Assembly: GCA_022843525.1 (NCBI GenBank)
Contig: JALHNR010000007.1
Coordinates: 1 to 34,885, forward strand
From: Methylocystis sp.
GTDB lineage: Bacteria; Pseudomonadota; Alphaproteobacteria; Rhizobiales; Beijerinckiaceae
Direction: 5' to 3'
Length of the DNA stretch: 34,885 nt
The notes under the pieces are model-generated. The model was not told where the DNA came from. It did not search any database and was given only the letters and a program-made list of their open reading frames with translations. The position numbers and the translations under genes were made by a program. The first letter of the stretch is position 1, and each line of letters starts with the position of its first letter. Of the stretch, positions 1-7,719 are shown piece by piece.

Positions 1-303
1 GTCGAGTCCGACGAGGAGAAAGAACTGCGCGAGTTCCGCGAGTTCAAGGCCGCTCAGGCTGCCGAAGCCGCTGCGAAGGTCAAGGCAGCTGCGCCGAAGG
101 TCGACGCTGCTGCTGTTGCCGCTGCGAAAGCTGCCGCCGCGAAGCTCGCCGCTGAGAAGAAGGAAGCTGCCGAGTTCGCTGCCAAGAAGAAGGCTGCGAT
201 CAACAGCACCGTCTCGAAGGCGAAAGAGCCCGAAGCTGACGAGTTCAATTCGTCCCTGCAAAAGGACGAAATCGACAGCCTGCTGTCCGAGCTGGACAGC
301 TAA
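1..303 (+). CDS. 3' end of an Ala/Lys/Glu-rich protein (possibly ssDNA-binding protein)
   Basis: This is an open frame from the window edge to the TAA at 301-303, giving 100 visible residues; the start lies outside. The visible part is a charged Ala/Lys/Glu-rich stretch (probably helical) that ends in an acidic-hydrophobic tail, DEIDSLLSELDS. Phage single-stranded DNA-binding proteins often end in such acidic tails, and the next genes encode a 5' nuclease and RecA, so a gp32/SSB-like protein is a reasonable guess. The low-complexity part alone cannot prove it. A structural or scaffold-like protein is the main alternative. Confidence 0.6.
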   Translation, partial: VESDEEKELREFREFKAAQAAEAAAKVKAAAPKVDAAAVAAAKAAAAKLAAEKKEAAEFAAKKKAAINSTVSKAKEPEADEFNSSLQKDEIDSLLSELDS

Positions 304-310
304 CGAGGTT

Positions 311-335
311 GGTGACCGGCTCCCCTCCGGTCACC
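311..335 (+). terminator. Strong hairpin after the first gene, possible terminator
   Basis: GGTGACCGG (311-319) pairs perfectly with CCGGTCACC (327-335) around a 7-base loop, 8 bases after the stop codon. A second hairpin, CCCCG (360-364) with CGGGG (372-376), follows. There is no clear T-run after the first stem, so intrinsic termination is likely but not certain. Confidence 0.5.
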
Positions 336-410
336 TGCATCGCGCCCTGACGCTGCATTCCCCGCCCGCGTCGGGGCGCGCCCCTTTCCCTCGAATGAGG
401 ATCTTCAATT

Positions 411-665
411 ATGCCCTTGTTTCTTGTCGTCGGTATCGACGTGAACGGCGAAAATATGGACTTCTTTGTGCGCGCCGATGACGCGACGGAAGCCTATGGT
501 CTCTACAAGAGTCAGGTGCTCGATGAATTCAACGATGTTCTGGAGCCCAAGATTTGGACGGTTCCGGGCGTCGAAGGTGAGAAAGAGGTCTGCAGCTGGT
601 CCGATCAGACCATGACAAGTCACCCCTCGATCGTCGCGGAAGACGAGGACGAAGACGGTGAGTAA
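411..665 (+). CDS. Small hypothetical protein, MPLFLV family member 1
   Basis: 84 residues, unknown function. It starts MPLFLVV and has a strand-then-helix look (an AT(E)A...Y stretch near residues 25-35), ending in a very acidic tail, EDEDEDGE. The start MPLFLV and a similar early region recur in the 80-residue protein at 3282, so the two are probably distant paralogs flanking the nuclease/RecA pair. The 3' end overlaps the GTG start of the nuclease gene by 8 bases, which suggests translational coupling. I assign no biochemical role. Confidence 0.75.
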   Translation: MPLFLVVGIDVNGENMDFFVRADDATEAYGLYKSQVLDEFNDVLEPKIWTVPGVEGEKEVCSWSDQTMTSHPSIVAEDEDEDGE

Positions 666-1668
666 AGGCGTTCTCCTCATCGACGGCTCGAATATCGCCC
701 ATGCCGCGAACAACACCCAGGCGCTGCGCGTCGGCGACCTGCCGACACAGGCGATCTTCGGCGTGCTGCGCATCCTGCGGCCGATGCTGAACGTCTATTC
801 CATGCTGACCCCGGTGGTTCTGTGGGACGGCGCATCCTGGCGCCGCATGGCGTTCGAGGAATACAAGGCGAACCGCGACAAGAAGGCGGTCACGCCGAAC
901 GAACTGAAAGTGGAGGCGCTGCGTAAGGACTTTCGCAAGCAGACGCCCTACATCAAGCAGGCGATCGAGCTTCTCGGCGTCAAGCAGATGTCGGCGATCA
1001 ATTACGAGGCCGATGACCTCGCCGGCATGATTGTCGAGCGAATGCTCGGCACCGGCAAGCGGGCCGTGATGATCTCGGGCGATAAGGACTGGGTTCAGCT
1101 TTTGTCGCCGAACACCGCCTGGATCGACCCGGTGCGCGATCAGCGGCTGACGCCCAAGACGCTTGAAAACAAGCTCGGCTGGGTGCCGGAGAAGAAGAAG
1201 ATTTCCGTCGTTGACGACGGGTCAAAGACCGAGGGATTTGTTGGCGTTCCCTCGCCGCGCGCTTGGCTGGAAATGAAGTGCCTGATGGGTGACATATCGG
1301 ACAACATCCCTGGTGTTGGCAAGATTGGGCCAAAAGGCGCGATCGATTTCGTTCGCGAATATGGATCGTTTGCTTCGTTCATCAACCAGTGCGCGGATAA
1401 ATCGATCGATACCGCGGCGCTGCCGAAGAACCTGCGGGATTTCGCCGAGAGCGACGAGAAACAGGAGACCTTCCGGCGCAACATGCGCCTGATGGATCTG
1501 CGATCGACCGAACGTCCGGCGCCGGTCGCGCTGACGACGGTTCAGAAGCCTCTCGATGTGGATGGGTTCGAGCGGTTTTGCGACGATATGATGTTCAATT
1601 CCATCACCGGCGACCTGGAAAACTGGCTACAGCCGTTTGCCCCGGTCCAATTTAAGGCAGCAGCATGA
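658..1668 (+). CDS. FEN/RNase H-type 5'-3' exonuclease
   Basis: A 336-residue 5' nuclease of the FEN / T5 D15 / T4 RNase H superfamily, expected to remove RNA primers and flaps during phage replication. Visible metal-binding acidics fall where the family has them: D9 in LLIDGSN, D57 in LWDG, the E117-x-D119-D120 cluster (YEADD), D142/D144 in SGDKD, and D212/D215 in GDISDN. The helix-hairpin-helix/H3TH DNA grip IPGVGKIGPKGA follows at about 217-228, and a basic clamp helix (YKANRDKK) lies near 69-76. The start is GTG, overlapping the previous gene. There is no polymerase domain, so this is a free-standing nuclease. It is followed directly by a small gene and recA. Confidence 0.93.
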   Translation: MSKGVLLIDGSNIAHAANNTQALRVGDLPTQAIFGVLRILRPMLNVYSMLTPVVLWDGASWRRMAFEEYKANRDKKAVTPNELKVEALRKDFRKQTPYIKQAIELLGVKQMSAINYEADDLAGMIVERMLGTGKRAVMISGDKDWVQLLSPNTAWIDPVRDQRLTPKTLENKLGWVPEKKKISVVDDGSKTEGFVGVPSPRAWLEMKCLMGDISDNIPGVGKIGPKGAIDFVREYGSFASFINQCADKSIDTAALPKNLRDFAESDEKQETFRRNMRLMDLRSTERPAPVALTTVQKPLDVDGFERFCDDMMFNSITGDLENWLQPFAPVQFKAAA

Positions 1669-2171
1669 GCAAGTTATCCCGAGAAGCAGCGGCATCCGTC
1701 CTGGAGGATCGCGTTACCAAGATCGTGAAAGCGATGCAGGTGTTGATCAAGGACGCGCCGAAGATCGCCGACGTTCTCGATGAAGAGGCGCGTCTCAAGA
1801 CCGAGGCGTTTCTGCAATCCCACTTCCAGCTCATGATGCGTGAGTTGGCGCTTGCGGCCGACTTCCGCCCCGCGCGAACCTCGTTCTCGCTCGATGCACC
1901 GCTGCCTGCAGCGCCCCAGCGCCTGAAATATCTGGACGGGCACCCGAGCGCACCTGTGGTGAAAGAGGTGCTGATCGCGGCGCCCCAACCGTCAGTCCCG
2001 CAGCCTGTCGAAGGGCGTCAGCCCTGGCGCAAGCCGTCAGGCCGGCTCGTTGGCACCAAAGAGGCGGTCTACGAGAAGCCCGAGCGCCCGCGCGGCGCCG
2101 GCGACGAGATCACCGAGATACCCGACCCGAAGCACGGCGGCATCGTCGACGCCGGCTTCATTGACGCCTAA
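1665..2171 (+). CDS. Hypothetical protein between nuclease and RecA
   Basis: 168 residues, no family recognised. The N-terminal half (about 1-70) looks helical and charged; the remainder is Pro/Ala-rich and probably disordered (about 75-168, with repeated PQP and KP stretches). The ATG overlaps the stop of the nuclease gene as ATGA, so the two are probably co-translated. Its place between two DNA-repair genes suggests an accessory or mediator role in recombination, but that is inference only. Confidence 0.75.
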   Translation: MSKLSREAAASVLEDRVTKIVKAMQVLIKDAPKIADVLDEEARLKTEAFLQSHFQLMMRELALAADFRPARTSFSLDAPLPAAPQRLKYLDGHPSAPVVKEVLIAAPQPSVPQPVEGRQPWRKPSGRLVGTKEAVYEKPERPRGAGDEITEIPDPKHGGIVDAGFIDA

Positions 2172-2184
2172 CCAGGAGAAGAAA

Positions 2185-3282
2185 ATGGCATCCGCCAAAG
2201 ATATCGCAGCGTCCCTCGAAAAGCTGATCGGAGCGAACGATGAGTCCGCCACCGTGACGCAGTTCCTCGACACCGGCTATCCGCCGTTCAACTATGCCCT
2301 GTCGAACAAGTGGGACGGTGGTTTCCCCGTCGGCCGCATCGTCGAGCTGGCCGGCCCGCCGTCGTCCGGCAAGACTGCGATCGCCACCAAAGCCATGGCG
2401 TCTGCGCAGCGAATGGGCGGCATCGCGATGTTCATGGATCACGAGCATTCCTTCGACGAGAAGCTCGGCGCCCAGATCGGCCTCGACCTGACGCGCGGCA
2501 AGTGGATCTACAAGAAGCCCCGCACGTTCGAGGACTCGCTGTCGATGGTTGTCACCATCGCCAAGCATGTTCGCGCCAACAAGCTGATCCCGAAGGACGC
2601 GCCGATGTGCGCGGTGTTCGATTCGCTCGCCTCCCAGGTGCCGACGTCGGTGCTGATCGACGCCAAGACCGGCGAAGAAAAAGAGCTGGCGAAAAAGTCG
2701 ATGCACGACAATACCGCGCTGGCGCGGGCGACGTCGGGCTCGATGCCGGCGTTCAACCTGTATTGCGAGGAACTCGGCATCTGCGCGATCTTCCTGAACC
2801 AGATTCGCATGAAGCTGGGCGTCATGTATGGCGATCCGCGCACGACGCCGGGCGGTGAGGCTCCGAAATTCTACGCTTCGCAGCGCATCATGCTCGGCGC
2901 CGCCGCGAAGATCACCGACACCAAGAAGGAGGTGCTCGGTATGCAGATCAGCGCGGGCGTCATCAAGAACAAGGTGGCCCGCCCGTTCCGAAAGGCCGAA
3001 TGGCGTTTCATGTTCCAGGCTGACGGTTCCGGCCGCTTCGATGTCGAGCGATCCTTGATCGACTGGCTAGCTACCGAAAAGCTGCTGCCGGTTCCCAAGA
3101 ACGGCTATGTCGAATGGGAGGGTAAAACGATACATCGGGAGCACCTCGCCCGACAGATCGAGAAGGACGGCAAGTTCGCCGAACTCCTCAAGCTGCTGCC
3201 CGCCGCCTACGAGCCGCCGAAGCTAGGTGCGGACGAAATGCCCGCCACCGATGCCGATGCTCCAGAGGAAGTCGCTGCCTGA
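2185..3282 (+). CDS. recA: RecA-family recombinase
   Basis: A 365-residue strand-exchange ATPase. Walker A is GPPSSGKT (57-64); the MFMDHEHSFD segment matches the RecA IDAEHALD region; the Walker B-like strand is MCAVFDSLA; and loop L2 region FLNQIRMKLGVMYGDP...GGEAPKFYAS is almost word-for-word cellular RecA, so this is nearer to bacterial RecA than to T4 UvsX. I chose ATG 2185 because AGGAG lies just upstream and the RecA fold starts there; the frame stays open to 2050 but has no RBS. The tail is acidic (DADAPEEV), as in RecA. It likely works with the Mre11/Rad50 pair and RuvC-like gene downstream in recombination-dependent replication. Confidence 0.95.
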   Translation: MASAKDIAASLEKLIGANDESATVTQFLDTGYPPFNYALSNKWDGGFPVGRIVELAGPPSSGKTAIATKAMASAQRMGGIAMFMDHEHSFDEKLGAQIGLDLTRGKWIYKKPRTFEDSLSMVVTIAKHVRANKLIPKDAPMCAVFDSLASQVPTSVLIDAKTGEEKELAKKSMHDNTALARATSGSMPAFNLYCEELGICAIFLNQIRMKLGVMYGDPRTTPGGEAPKFYASQRIMLGAAAKITDTKKEVLGMQISAGVIKNKVARPFRKAEWRFMFQADGSGRFDVERSLIDWLATEKLLPVPKNGYVEWEGKTIHREHLARQIEKDGKFAELLKLLPAAYEPPKLGADEMPATDADAPEEVAA

Positions 3283-3524
3283 TGCCGCTGTTTCTGGTCT
3301 CCGTCGAGGGTAAATTTCACTACACAGCCGAGGGCTCGTTCGCCATCGAGGCTGCGACCCTCGACGAGGCCAGAATTGCCGGCGAGAAGGCGCTTCAAAA
3401 CGGCACGGCAGATGTCACCTGGGACCAGGATCGTATTCCGGAGGATATCGCGAACAGCCCGCCGGTGGTCACGGAGGTCGAAATTCTTGCCGAAGGCACT
3501 GAGGATATCAAGGAGCGGTTCTAA
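3282..3524 (+). CDS. Small hypothetical protein, MPLFLV family member 2
   Basis: 80 residues, unknown. It begins MPLFLVSVEGKFHY, followed by an ATLDEARIAGEKAL helix, a pattern of a short beta strand then an amphipathic helix that resembles the protein at 411. The start overlaps the recA stop as TGATG, so it is in the recA operon. The similarity to the 411 protein is short and would need a profile comparison to confirm. Confidence 0.75.
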   Translation: MPLFLVSVEGKFHYTAEGSFAIEAATLDEARIAGEKALQNGTADVTWDQDRIPEDIANSPPVVTEVEILAEGTEDIKERF

Positions 3525-3554
3525 TTTCGCTGTTGCAAATCAGGCGAAGCACCT

Positions 3555-4052
3555 ATGACCAGCATTTCCTCTAACGCGGGAATGACAATGCGAGTTTTCT
3601 CCCTCTGGCAGCCCTATGCGAGCCTGCTGGTGCTTGGCTTCAAGATCAACGAGACGAGGCCCTATGCGGTCCCGTCGACCGTTCTCAAGCAGCGCCTGGG
3701 GATCGCCTCGACCAAGATGATCAAGCCGGAACAGCGGGCTTTGTTCGCTGACGAGGAGTTTCAGCACTATTACCGGCAGACGGGTCTGCCGGAAAAGCTG
3801 GACGATCTGCCTCACGGCAAGCTGCTCGGTTCGGTGTTCGTCACGGATTGCGAACTGATCACCGACGAGACACTCGACCTCATTACCGAGGAAGAGACGC
3901 TCTACGGGGACTGGAAGCCTGGGCGCTACGCCTGGGGCTGCCGTGATCCCGAAGTTCTCGATGTGCCTGTCCCGGTCATGGGGCAACAAGGAATTTGGAC
4001 ACTCAATGCCGCGCAAGTCCTCCCTTTCCGTCCTGTTGCACAAAAAAGGTAG
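3555..4052 (+). CDS. ASCH-domain protein
   Basis: 165 residues from the first ATG. The sequence FSLWQPYASLLVLGFKINETRPY is the classic opening of ASCH (PUA-like, RNA-binding) domains, and the late GRYAWG...VPVMGQQGIW matches the closing strands of that fold. ASCH proteins are linked to RNA binding or modified-nucleoside handling; the phage role is unknown. The true start may be ATG 3588, since the domain begins right there (MRVFSLWQ); 3582 is a third option. Its 3' end overlaps the next gene in another frame. Confidence 0.8.
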   Translation: MTSISSNAGMTMRVFSLWQPYASLLVLGFKINETRPYAVPSTVLKQRLGIASTKMIKPEQRALFADEEFQHYYRQTGLPEKLDDLPHGKLLGSVFVTDCELITDETLDLITEEETLYGDWKPGRYAWGCRDPEVLDVPVPVMGQQGIWTLNAAQVLPFRPVAQKR

Positions 4053-4401
4053 GCGCACCTACGGGGCGTATTATACCAACCCCGACGGCACTCGCTTCTA
4101 CATGGCTTGGCGCCGCACCAAGGAAATCTTTCGCTACGGCGAAAAGGACATCAGCACCGCGATCCGAAGCGGCAAGGCGGCCTGGGCGCTCGACGAGGAA
4201 ACTCTGATCGACCTGCGCGCCGCCGGCATCAAATTCGTCGGCGTGATCGACCGCGACACCGGCGACAAATACATGACCGTTCTGGACCTATTCTTCAATC
4301 CGGCCGCCCAGGTGATGAATTACGCGGGTCGCGGCGGATCCCTCCAGCGATATCTGCCGCTGCAGCACTTCCGGCGCCAAGTCGGTAAGACGAAAATCTG
4401 A
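4006..4401 (+). CDS. Hypothetical protein overlapping the ASCH gene
   Basis: 131 residues starting at ATG 4006 (MPRKSSLSV), with AAGGA about 13 bases upstream. The frame is open from 3943, but the part before 4006 lies inside the ASCH gene. It has the look of a folded alpha/beta domain: GRRTYGAYYTNPDGT early, then FVGVIDRDTGDKYMTVLDLF and a basic C-terminus. I do not recognise the family. It overlaps the ASCH gene by 47 bases and ends just before the first promoter module. Confidence 0.7.
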   Translation: MPRKSSLSVLLHKKGRRTYGAYYTNPDGTRFYMAWRRTKEIFRYGEKDISTAIRSGKAAWALDEETLIDLRAAGIKFVGVIDRDTGDKYMTVLDLFFNPAAQVMNYAGRGGSLQRYLPLQHFRRQVGKTKI

Positions 4402-4406
4402 CAAAG

Positions 4407-4460
4407 TTCCATTTGCAACCCTTTTCGAACTGCTCTATGTATAAGTCAGCACTGATTGAC
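4407..4460 (+). promoter_or_regulatory. Promoter module 1 with operator palindrome
   Basis: The box TTCCATTTGCAACCC (4407-4421) is followed by CTATGT at 4435 (21 bases from the GCAACC-containing 8-mer start) and AGTCAGCACTGATT at 4444-4457, one mismatch from the AGTCAG-NN-CTGACT palindrome. It precedes the zinc-ribbon genes. The module recurs at other operon starts in this window. Confidence 0.7.
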
Positions 4461-4479
4461 ACACAACACAGAGAGCACA

Positions 4480-4881
4480 ATGAAGCGCCGAATTTGTGCC
4501 CGTCCGGGCTGCAACGAGGTTATTTTGAACAGGCATGGTAGTGCACGGTTTTGCTGTCAGCCGTGCCAGCACGCGACGTGGCTTGAAGCGAACCCTGACT
4601 CTTACGAGAGAAAAAAAGCGCAAGCCAGAAGAAGACGAAAAAGTGATCCGGGGTATCGGAAGACGCTTAATCAACGAGCTAATCAGGCTCGCAAACTGAA
4701 ATACGCGACCAATCCGGAGTATCGCGAGGCTGCGCGCCAATACGATCGGCAGTGGAAAAACGATCGTTATCGCGACGATCCGGAAAAATTTCTATCCTAC
4801 AAAAGAAGGCGAGCTGAACTTGTCGCGCAGGCCTTGGCGGTCGTTAAAGCCCTCGGCATCGATCTGTCGGTGACCGCATGA
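4480..4881 (+). CDS. Zinc-ribbon basic protein, copy 1
   Basis: 133 residues from ATG 4480. The N-terminal third has a treble-clef/zinc-ribbon pattern: CARPGC, then CCQPC, about 20 residues apart. A long, very basic coiled region (many R, K, Q) follows, and a short conserved end, ALAVVKALGIDL. The next gene has the same layout and the same kind of end, so they are tandem paralogs. Likely a nucleic-acid-binding protein; the target is unknown. It is the first gene after promoter module 1, and its stop overlaps the next start as ATGA. Confidence 0.8.
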   Translation: MKRRICARPGCNEVILNRHGSARFCCQPCQHATWLEANPDSYERKKAQARRRRKSDPGYRKTLNQRANQARKLKYATNPEYREAARQYDRQWKNDRYRDDPEKFLSYKRRRAELVAQALAVVKALGIDLSVTA

Positions 4882-5375
4882 AGCGAATTTGCCTAGCGGC
4901 CGGCTGTGAGGGTGATCTTTCGCACAAGCGCAAGGGCGCGCTCTATTGCGACGCGAATTGCACCGCGCGGGCCTACTACACGGGCGCGCGAATAAAGGCT
5001 TTGGCTGTTCGACCGTTCAGAGCGTGCGGCAATCCGGATTGCCACAACGACATATCGCAGCGCCCCGGACAGACCAAATTTTGTTCCCCTGTCTGCACTC
5101 GTATCGGTCGTGAACCGGATGCAAAAACGCGAGAGAGAAAGCGGCAAGCAAGAGCCGATTATCTAAACAACCGCGAGCTGCGGCTGACGAACAAACGAGC
5201 CTGGCGAGCTAAAAACAGAAAACGCGACCTGGCAACCAAGCGTCGCTTCTACCATAAGCACAAGGCTAGATTGTTTGAAAAAAATAAGGAGTTTAGTCGA
5301 AAGCATCGAGAGAAATTACAAGCCGCGCTGGCGATCTGCCGCGAGCTCGGCATCGAAGTGAAACTAGCAGCCTAG
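4878..5375 (+). CDS. Zinc-ribbon basic protein, copy 2 (two ribbons)
   Basis: 165 residues. Two zinc-ribbon units are visible: C5/C10...C24/C28 (CLAAGC, CDANC) and a second with CGNPDC...CSPVC near residues 50-74. A very basic helix (about 85-145) follows and then a closing motif, LAICRELGIEVKL, like that of copy 1. It looks like an expanded paralog in which the ribbon was duplicated. Probably DNA- or RNA-binding; some homing-nuclease-like phage proteins share this ribbon-plus-basic-helix layout, but I see no nuclease motif. Confidence 0.8.
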   Translation: MKRICLAAGCEGDLSHKRKGALYCDANCTARAYYTGARIKALAVRPFRACGNPDCHNDISQRPGQTKFCSPVCTRIGREPDAKTRERKRQARADYLNNRELRLTNKRAWRAKNRKRDLATKRRFYHKHKARLFEKNKEFSRKHREKLQAALAICRELGIEVKLAA

Positions 5376-5397
5376 CAACCCAACAGGAGAACTACCT

Positions 5398-5895
5398 ATG
5401 TCTATGATCGAGATCAATTCCGGCAAGCGGGCCGTTGTGAAATCCGCTACCCCGACCACGTTGCTTAATTCTATCATCGAGAAGCGTCCTCGCGCCACTC
5501 GTCTGGAACACACCGAAGATTTCCGCGAGCGCATGAAGATGCCTCGCAACGAGGAATTGTTGGACGAAATCATCGATTTCTTTGTTTCTTTTCACTACAA
5601 CAAGCTGACCCGAGTCGCCTCGACGCCGCGTCAACGGGCAGCAAAAGCTGCGTCGCGCAAGGCCGCCATCGTCTCCGGCGTCAGCCAGGGTATGACTCAC
5701 TTTATGAAGGTCGGATACCTCGACTTTCCGATGCCGAACGGCAAGCTGTTCCGTGACTGCACGATCAGCGAGGCCCGCAAAATGGCCCCGAAGATCGGCG
5801 GTCTGATGACCGTTATCGCCCACCTCAAGGGCAAGGCGAGCGACGTGATCGGCAAGGTCTACAGCGAGGCGCAGCTGAAAAAACTCGCCGCATAA
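5398..5895 (+). CDS. Hypothetical protein
   Basis: 165 residues, unknown. A good RBS (CAGGAGAA) precedes ATG 5398. The sequence is helical and basic overall, with a stretch RNEELLDEIIDFFVSFHYNKL (about 50-70) and a basic middle RQRAAKAASRKAA that could contact nucleic acid. The stop is followed at once by a strong terminator hairpin, so it closes the zinc-ribbon operon. Confidence 0.75.
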   Translation: MSMIEINSGKRAVVKSATPTTLLNSIIEKRPRATRLEHTEDFRERMKMPRNEELLDEIIDFFVSFHYNKLTRVASTPRQRAAKAASRKAAIVSGVSQGMTHFMKVGYLDFPMPNGKLFRDCTISEARKMAPKIGGLMTVIAHLKGKASDVIGKVYSEAQLKKLAA

Positions 5896-5903
5896 GTTCC
5901 CAG

Positions 5904-5941
5904 AGAGCGGGTTGAAGATTCCACTCGCAACCCGCTCTTTT
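5904..5941 (+). terminator. Intrinsic terminator overlapping promoter module 2
   Basis: AGAGCGGGTTG (5904-5914) pairs perfectly with CAACCCGCTCT (5928-5938), 11 bp, followed by a short T-run. The right arm contains the CAACCC part of the next promoter box, so terminator and promoter share DNA. Confidence 0.8.
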
Positions 5942-5969
5942 CTCGCTATATTGTAAGTCAGCACTGACT
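5919..5969 (+). promoter_or_regulatory. Promoter module 2 with perfect operator palindrome
   Basis: Box TTCCACTCGCAACCC at 5919-5933, TATATT at 5947-5952, and the perfect palindrome AGTCAG-CA-CTGACT at 5956-5969. This is the best full example of the repeated module. It drives the MazG-like/Mre11-like gene pair. Confidence 0.8.
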
Positions 5970-5986
5970 GCACAGGGGAACACAGC

Positions 5987-6358
5987 ATGAAGCCGACCCA
6001 GGACTACACCGTCGCTTGCGCTCGCGAGGTGTTCGGCGAGATCAACATGGACGACCAGCGCGAACGTGTTCTGCGCTTTGGCGAGGAAGCGATGGAGCTG
6101 ATGCGCGCCGCCGGTCTCTCTTTCAAGGATATCGCCGCCCTCGCCTGCTACGAGTTCACCCGTCCGAAGGGCGAGTTGAAGCAGGAGATCGCCGGCACCC
6201 AGGTCACGCTGTTCGGGCTTGCCTCCGCTCACAAGGTCGACGTCGGCGAAGAGGTCGCAAAGGAATGCGCCCGCATCCTGTCGAAGAAGGACGAGTGCCG
6301 CGCCAAGCACGCCGCGAAGCCCGCCAGTCTCGTCGCTCAGAAGGCGGTCGCGGCATGA
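5987..6358 (+). CDS. MazG-like nucleotide pyrophosphohydrolase family protein
   Basis: 123 residues. The pattern RVLRFGEEAMELMRAAG ... GELKQEIAGTQVTLFGLASAHKVDVGEEVAKECARI resembles the MazG-like all-alpha NTP pyrophosphohydrolase proteins common in Rhizobiales and their phages, which hydrolyse (d)NTPs to monophosphates. The first acidic pair (EExxEL) is clear; the second metal motif is E-x-x-G-T rather than the usual E-x-x-D, so activity is uncertain. It heads the operon after promoter module 2, and its stop overlaps the nuclease start as ATGA. Confidence 0.75.
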   Translation: MKPTQDYTVACAREVFGEINMDDQRERVLRFGEEAMELMRAAGLSFKDIAALACYEFTRPKGELKQEIAGTQVTLFGLASAHKVDVGEEVAKECARILSKKDECRAKHAAKPASLVAQKAVAA

Positions 6359-7437
6359 AGCCCTACGCCATCGTTTCCGACATTCACGCTCATGCCTGGA
6401 CGCACTTTGCGACGACGGGCGCCGACGGGCTCAATACCCGCCTCAAGATCACGCTGGACGAGCTCCGGCGCGCCGTGATCGAACTCCAGGCCGCGGGCGG
6501 CAACACTCTCTACGTCGCCGGCGACGTCTTCCACACCCGCGGCTCGATGGATCCGGAGGTGTTCAATCCGACCCATGCCGTATTCCAGGAGCTTGCCGAC
6601 GAGGTGTCGATCCGCATGATCCCCGGCAACCACGATCTCAAGGGTCGCGACACGACGAAGCTTGGCAACGCGATCCAGACCATCGGCGCCATCGGCGGTA
6701 TCGAGGTCGTGACCGGCAAGGTCGGCCGACTGTTTTACAACGAAAACGTCCTGATGTTGCCTTGGCACGCCACCAAGGATCAACTGCGCGCGACGATCAA
6801 GGGTATCACCGACGCCTGGAGCCCGACGATCGCGGCGTCCGAAGTCGACCTAATCATCCACGTCGGTATCGACGGTATGCTCGATGGCGTGCCGGACAGC
6901 GGGCTTTCGGCCAAGGAGGTTGCGTCCTGGGGCTTTAAGCGCGTGTTTGCCGGCGACTACCACAATTATCGCGAAGCCGAGGACGGCAAAGTGATCTCGA
7001 TCGGCGCCACCAGTCATCAACAGTGGGGCGATATCGGCACAAAAGCAGGCTTCCTGCTCGTCTACCCTGATCGCGTGGACTACCGTGCATCCCATGCGCC
7101 GAGCTTCGTCGAACTGACGGGCGACACCGATCCGAACGACTATTTCAGCACCGTCGATGGCAACTATGTCCGCATCCGCGGCATGAAGCTGACCGACGCC
7201 GAGATCAACACCTTCCGCGCCGAACTGACCGACATGGGTGCGCGTGGCGTGACGTTTCAGGTCACGCGCGAGGTCGTATCCGCTCGGGGGTCTTCGACCG
7301 TGGCTAAAGCCACTACCCTAGATCAGTCGGTCGATCAGTTCGTAGACCAGATGAAGGATGTCGATCCGGATCACCTGGCGCTGATCAAGGCGGGCGCGGC
7401 CGAAATTCTTGCCACCGTCAGGAGCGTCGCGGCATGA
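6355..7437 (+). CDS. Mre11/SbcD/gp47-like metallophosphoesterase nuclease
   Basis: 360 residues. Calcineurin-like phosphoesterase motifs appear in order: SDIHAH (D9, H11), AGDVFH (D57), PGNHD (N92, H93), an HVG segment, and GDYHNY, which replaces the usual GHxH. This is the nuclease subunit of SbcCD/Mre11-Rad50/T4 gp46-47 complexes that resect DNA ends. Its partner, the Rad50-like ATPase, lies at 9596. I chose ATG 6355 because it overlaps the previous stop; the same frame is open upstream to 6016 but that part is a shadow of the MazG-like gene. Confidence 0.9.
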   Translation: MKPYAIVSDIHAHAWTHFATTGADGLNTRLKITLDELRRAVIELQAAGGNTLYVAGDVFHTRGSMDPEVFNPTHAVFQELADEVSIRMIPGNHDLKGRDTTKLGNAIQTIGAIGGIEVVTGKVGRLFYNENVLMLPWHATKDQLRATIKGITDAWSPTIAASEVDLIIHVGIDGMLDGVPDSGLSAKEVASWGFKRVFAGDYHNYREAEDGKVISIGATSHQQWGDIGTKAGFLLVYPDRVDYRASHAPSFVELTGDTDPNDYFSTVDGNYVRIRGMKLTDAEINTFRAELTDMGARGVTFQVTREVVSARGSSTVAKATTLDQSVDQFVDQMKDVDPDHLALIKAGAAEILATVRSVAA

Positions 7438-7649
7438 GATTTCATTGCGCCGACCGCGAAGAACATCGTCGTGCAAAACGTCGGCGTCGGGACGATGCCT
7501 TGCGCGAATGGCACGGCAAGATCGCCTGGTTGCCTATCCGAATTGGAGTCAATTGTCATTGGCTGGAAGTCGTGATGCGCAGACGCTGCATCGGTCAGAC
7601 CCTCCAGCAAGGGTATTTCTTCCACTGGGAGTATCGCTCGCCTCGATAG
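7434..7649 (+). CDS. Small basic hypothetical protein
   Basis: 71 residues, ATGA overlap with the nuclease gene. The N-terminus is very basic (RAKRRRR), followed by a compact Trp/Cys-containing section (WLPIRIG...WLEVVMRRRC...YFFHWEY). The second half looks like a small beta-rich domain. Function unknown. It ends just before the next promoter box, consistent with being the last gene of its operon. Confidence 0.65.
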   Translation: MRFHCADREEHRRAKRRRRDDALREWHGKIAWLPIRIGVNCHWLEVVMRRRCIGQTLQQGYFFHWEYRSPR

Positions 7650-7689
7650 TGCCACCCGCAATCCTTTTCAGAGTTCGATACTCTGAAAA
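7650..7689 (+). promoter_or_regulatory. Promoter box with a 9-bp inverted repeat
   Basis: Box TGCCACCCGCAATCC at 7650-7664 is followed by a perfect inverted repeat, TTTTCAGAG (7665-7673) / CTCTGAAAA (7681-7689), around TTCGATA. A -10-like TACTCT sits at 7679. The AGTCAG palindrome is absent. The dyad could be an operator or a hairpin at the end of the previous transcript. Confidence 0.6.
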
Positions 7690-7719
7690 TCACAGCAACA
7701 ACGCACGAGACACAGCAAA

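Noticed and set aside
116-481. + strand frame crossing the first gene and its terminator
   Set aside because: Arg/Ser-rich shadow that reads across the stop of the first gene and two hairpins.
2050-2184. Upstream extension of the recA frame
   Set aside because: Overlaps the previous gene, has no RBS, and the RecA fold starts at ATG 2185 after AGGAG.
6016-6354. Upstream extension of the Mre11-like frame
   Set aside because: Translates as Arg-rich shadow of the MazG-like gene; ATGA overlap supports the 6355 start.
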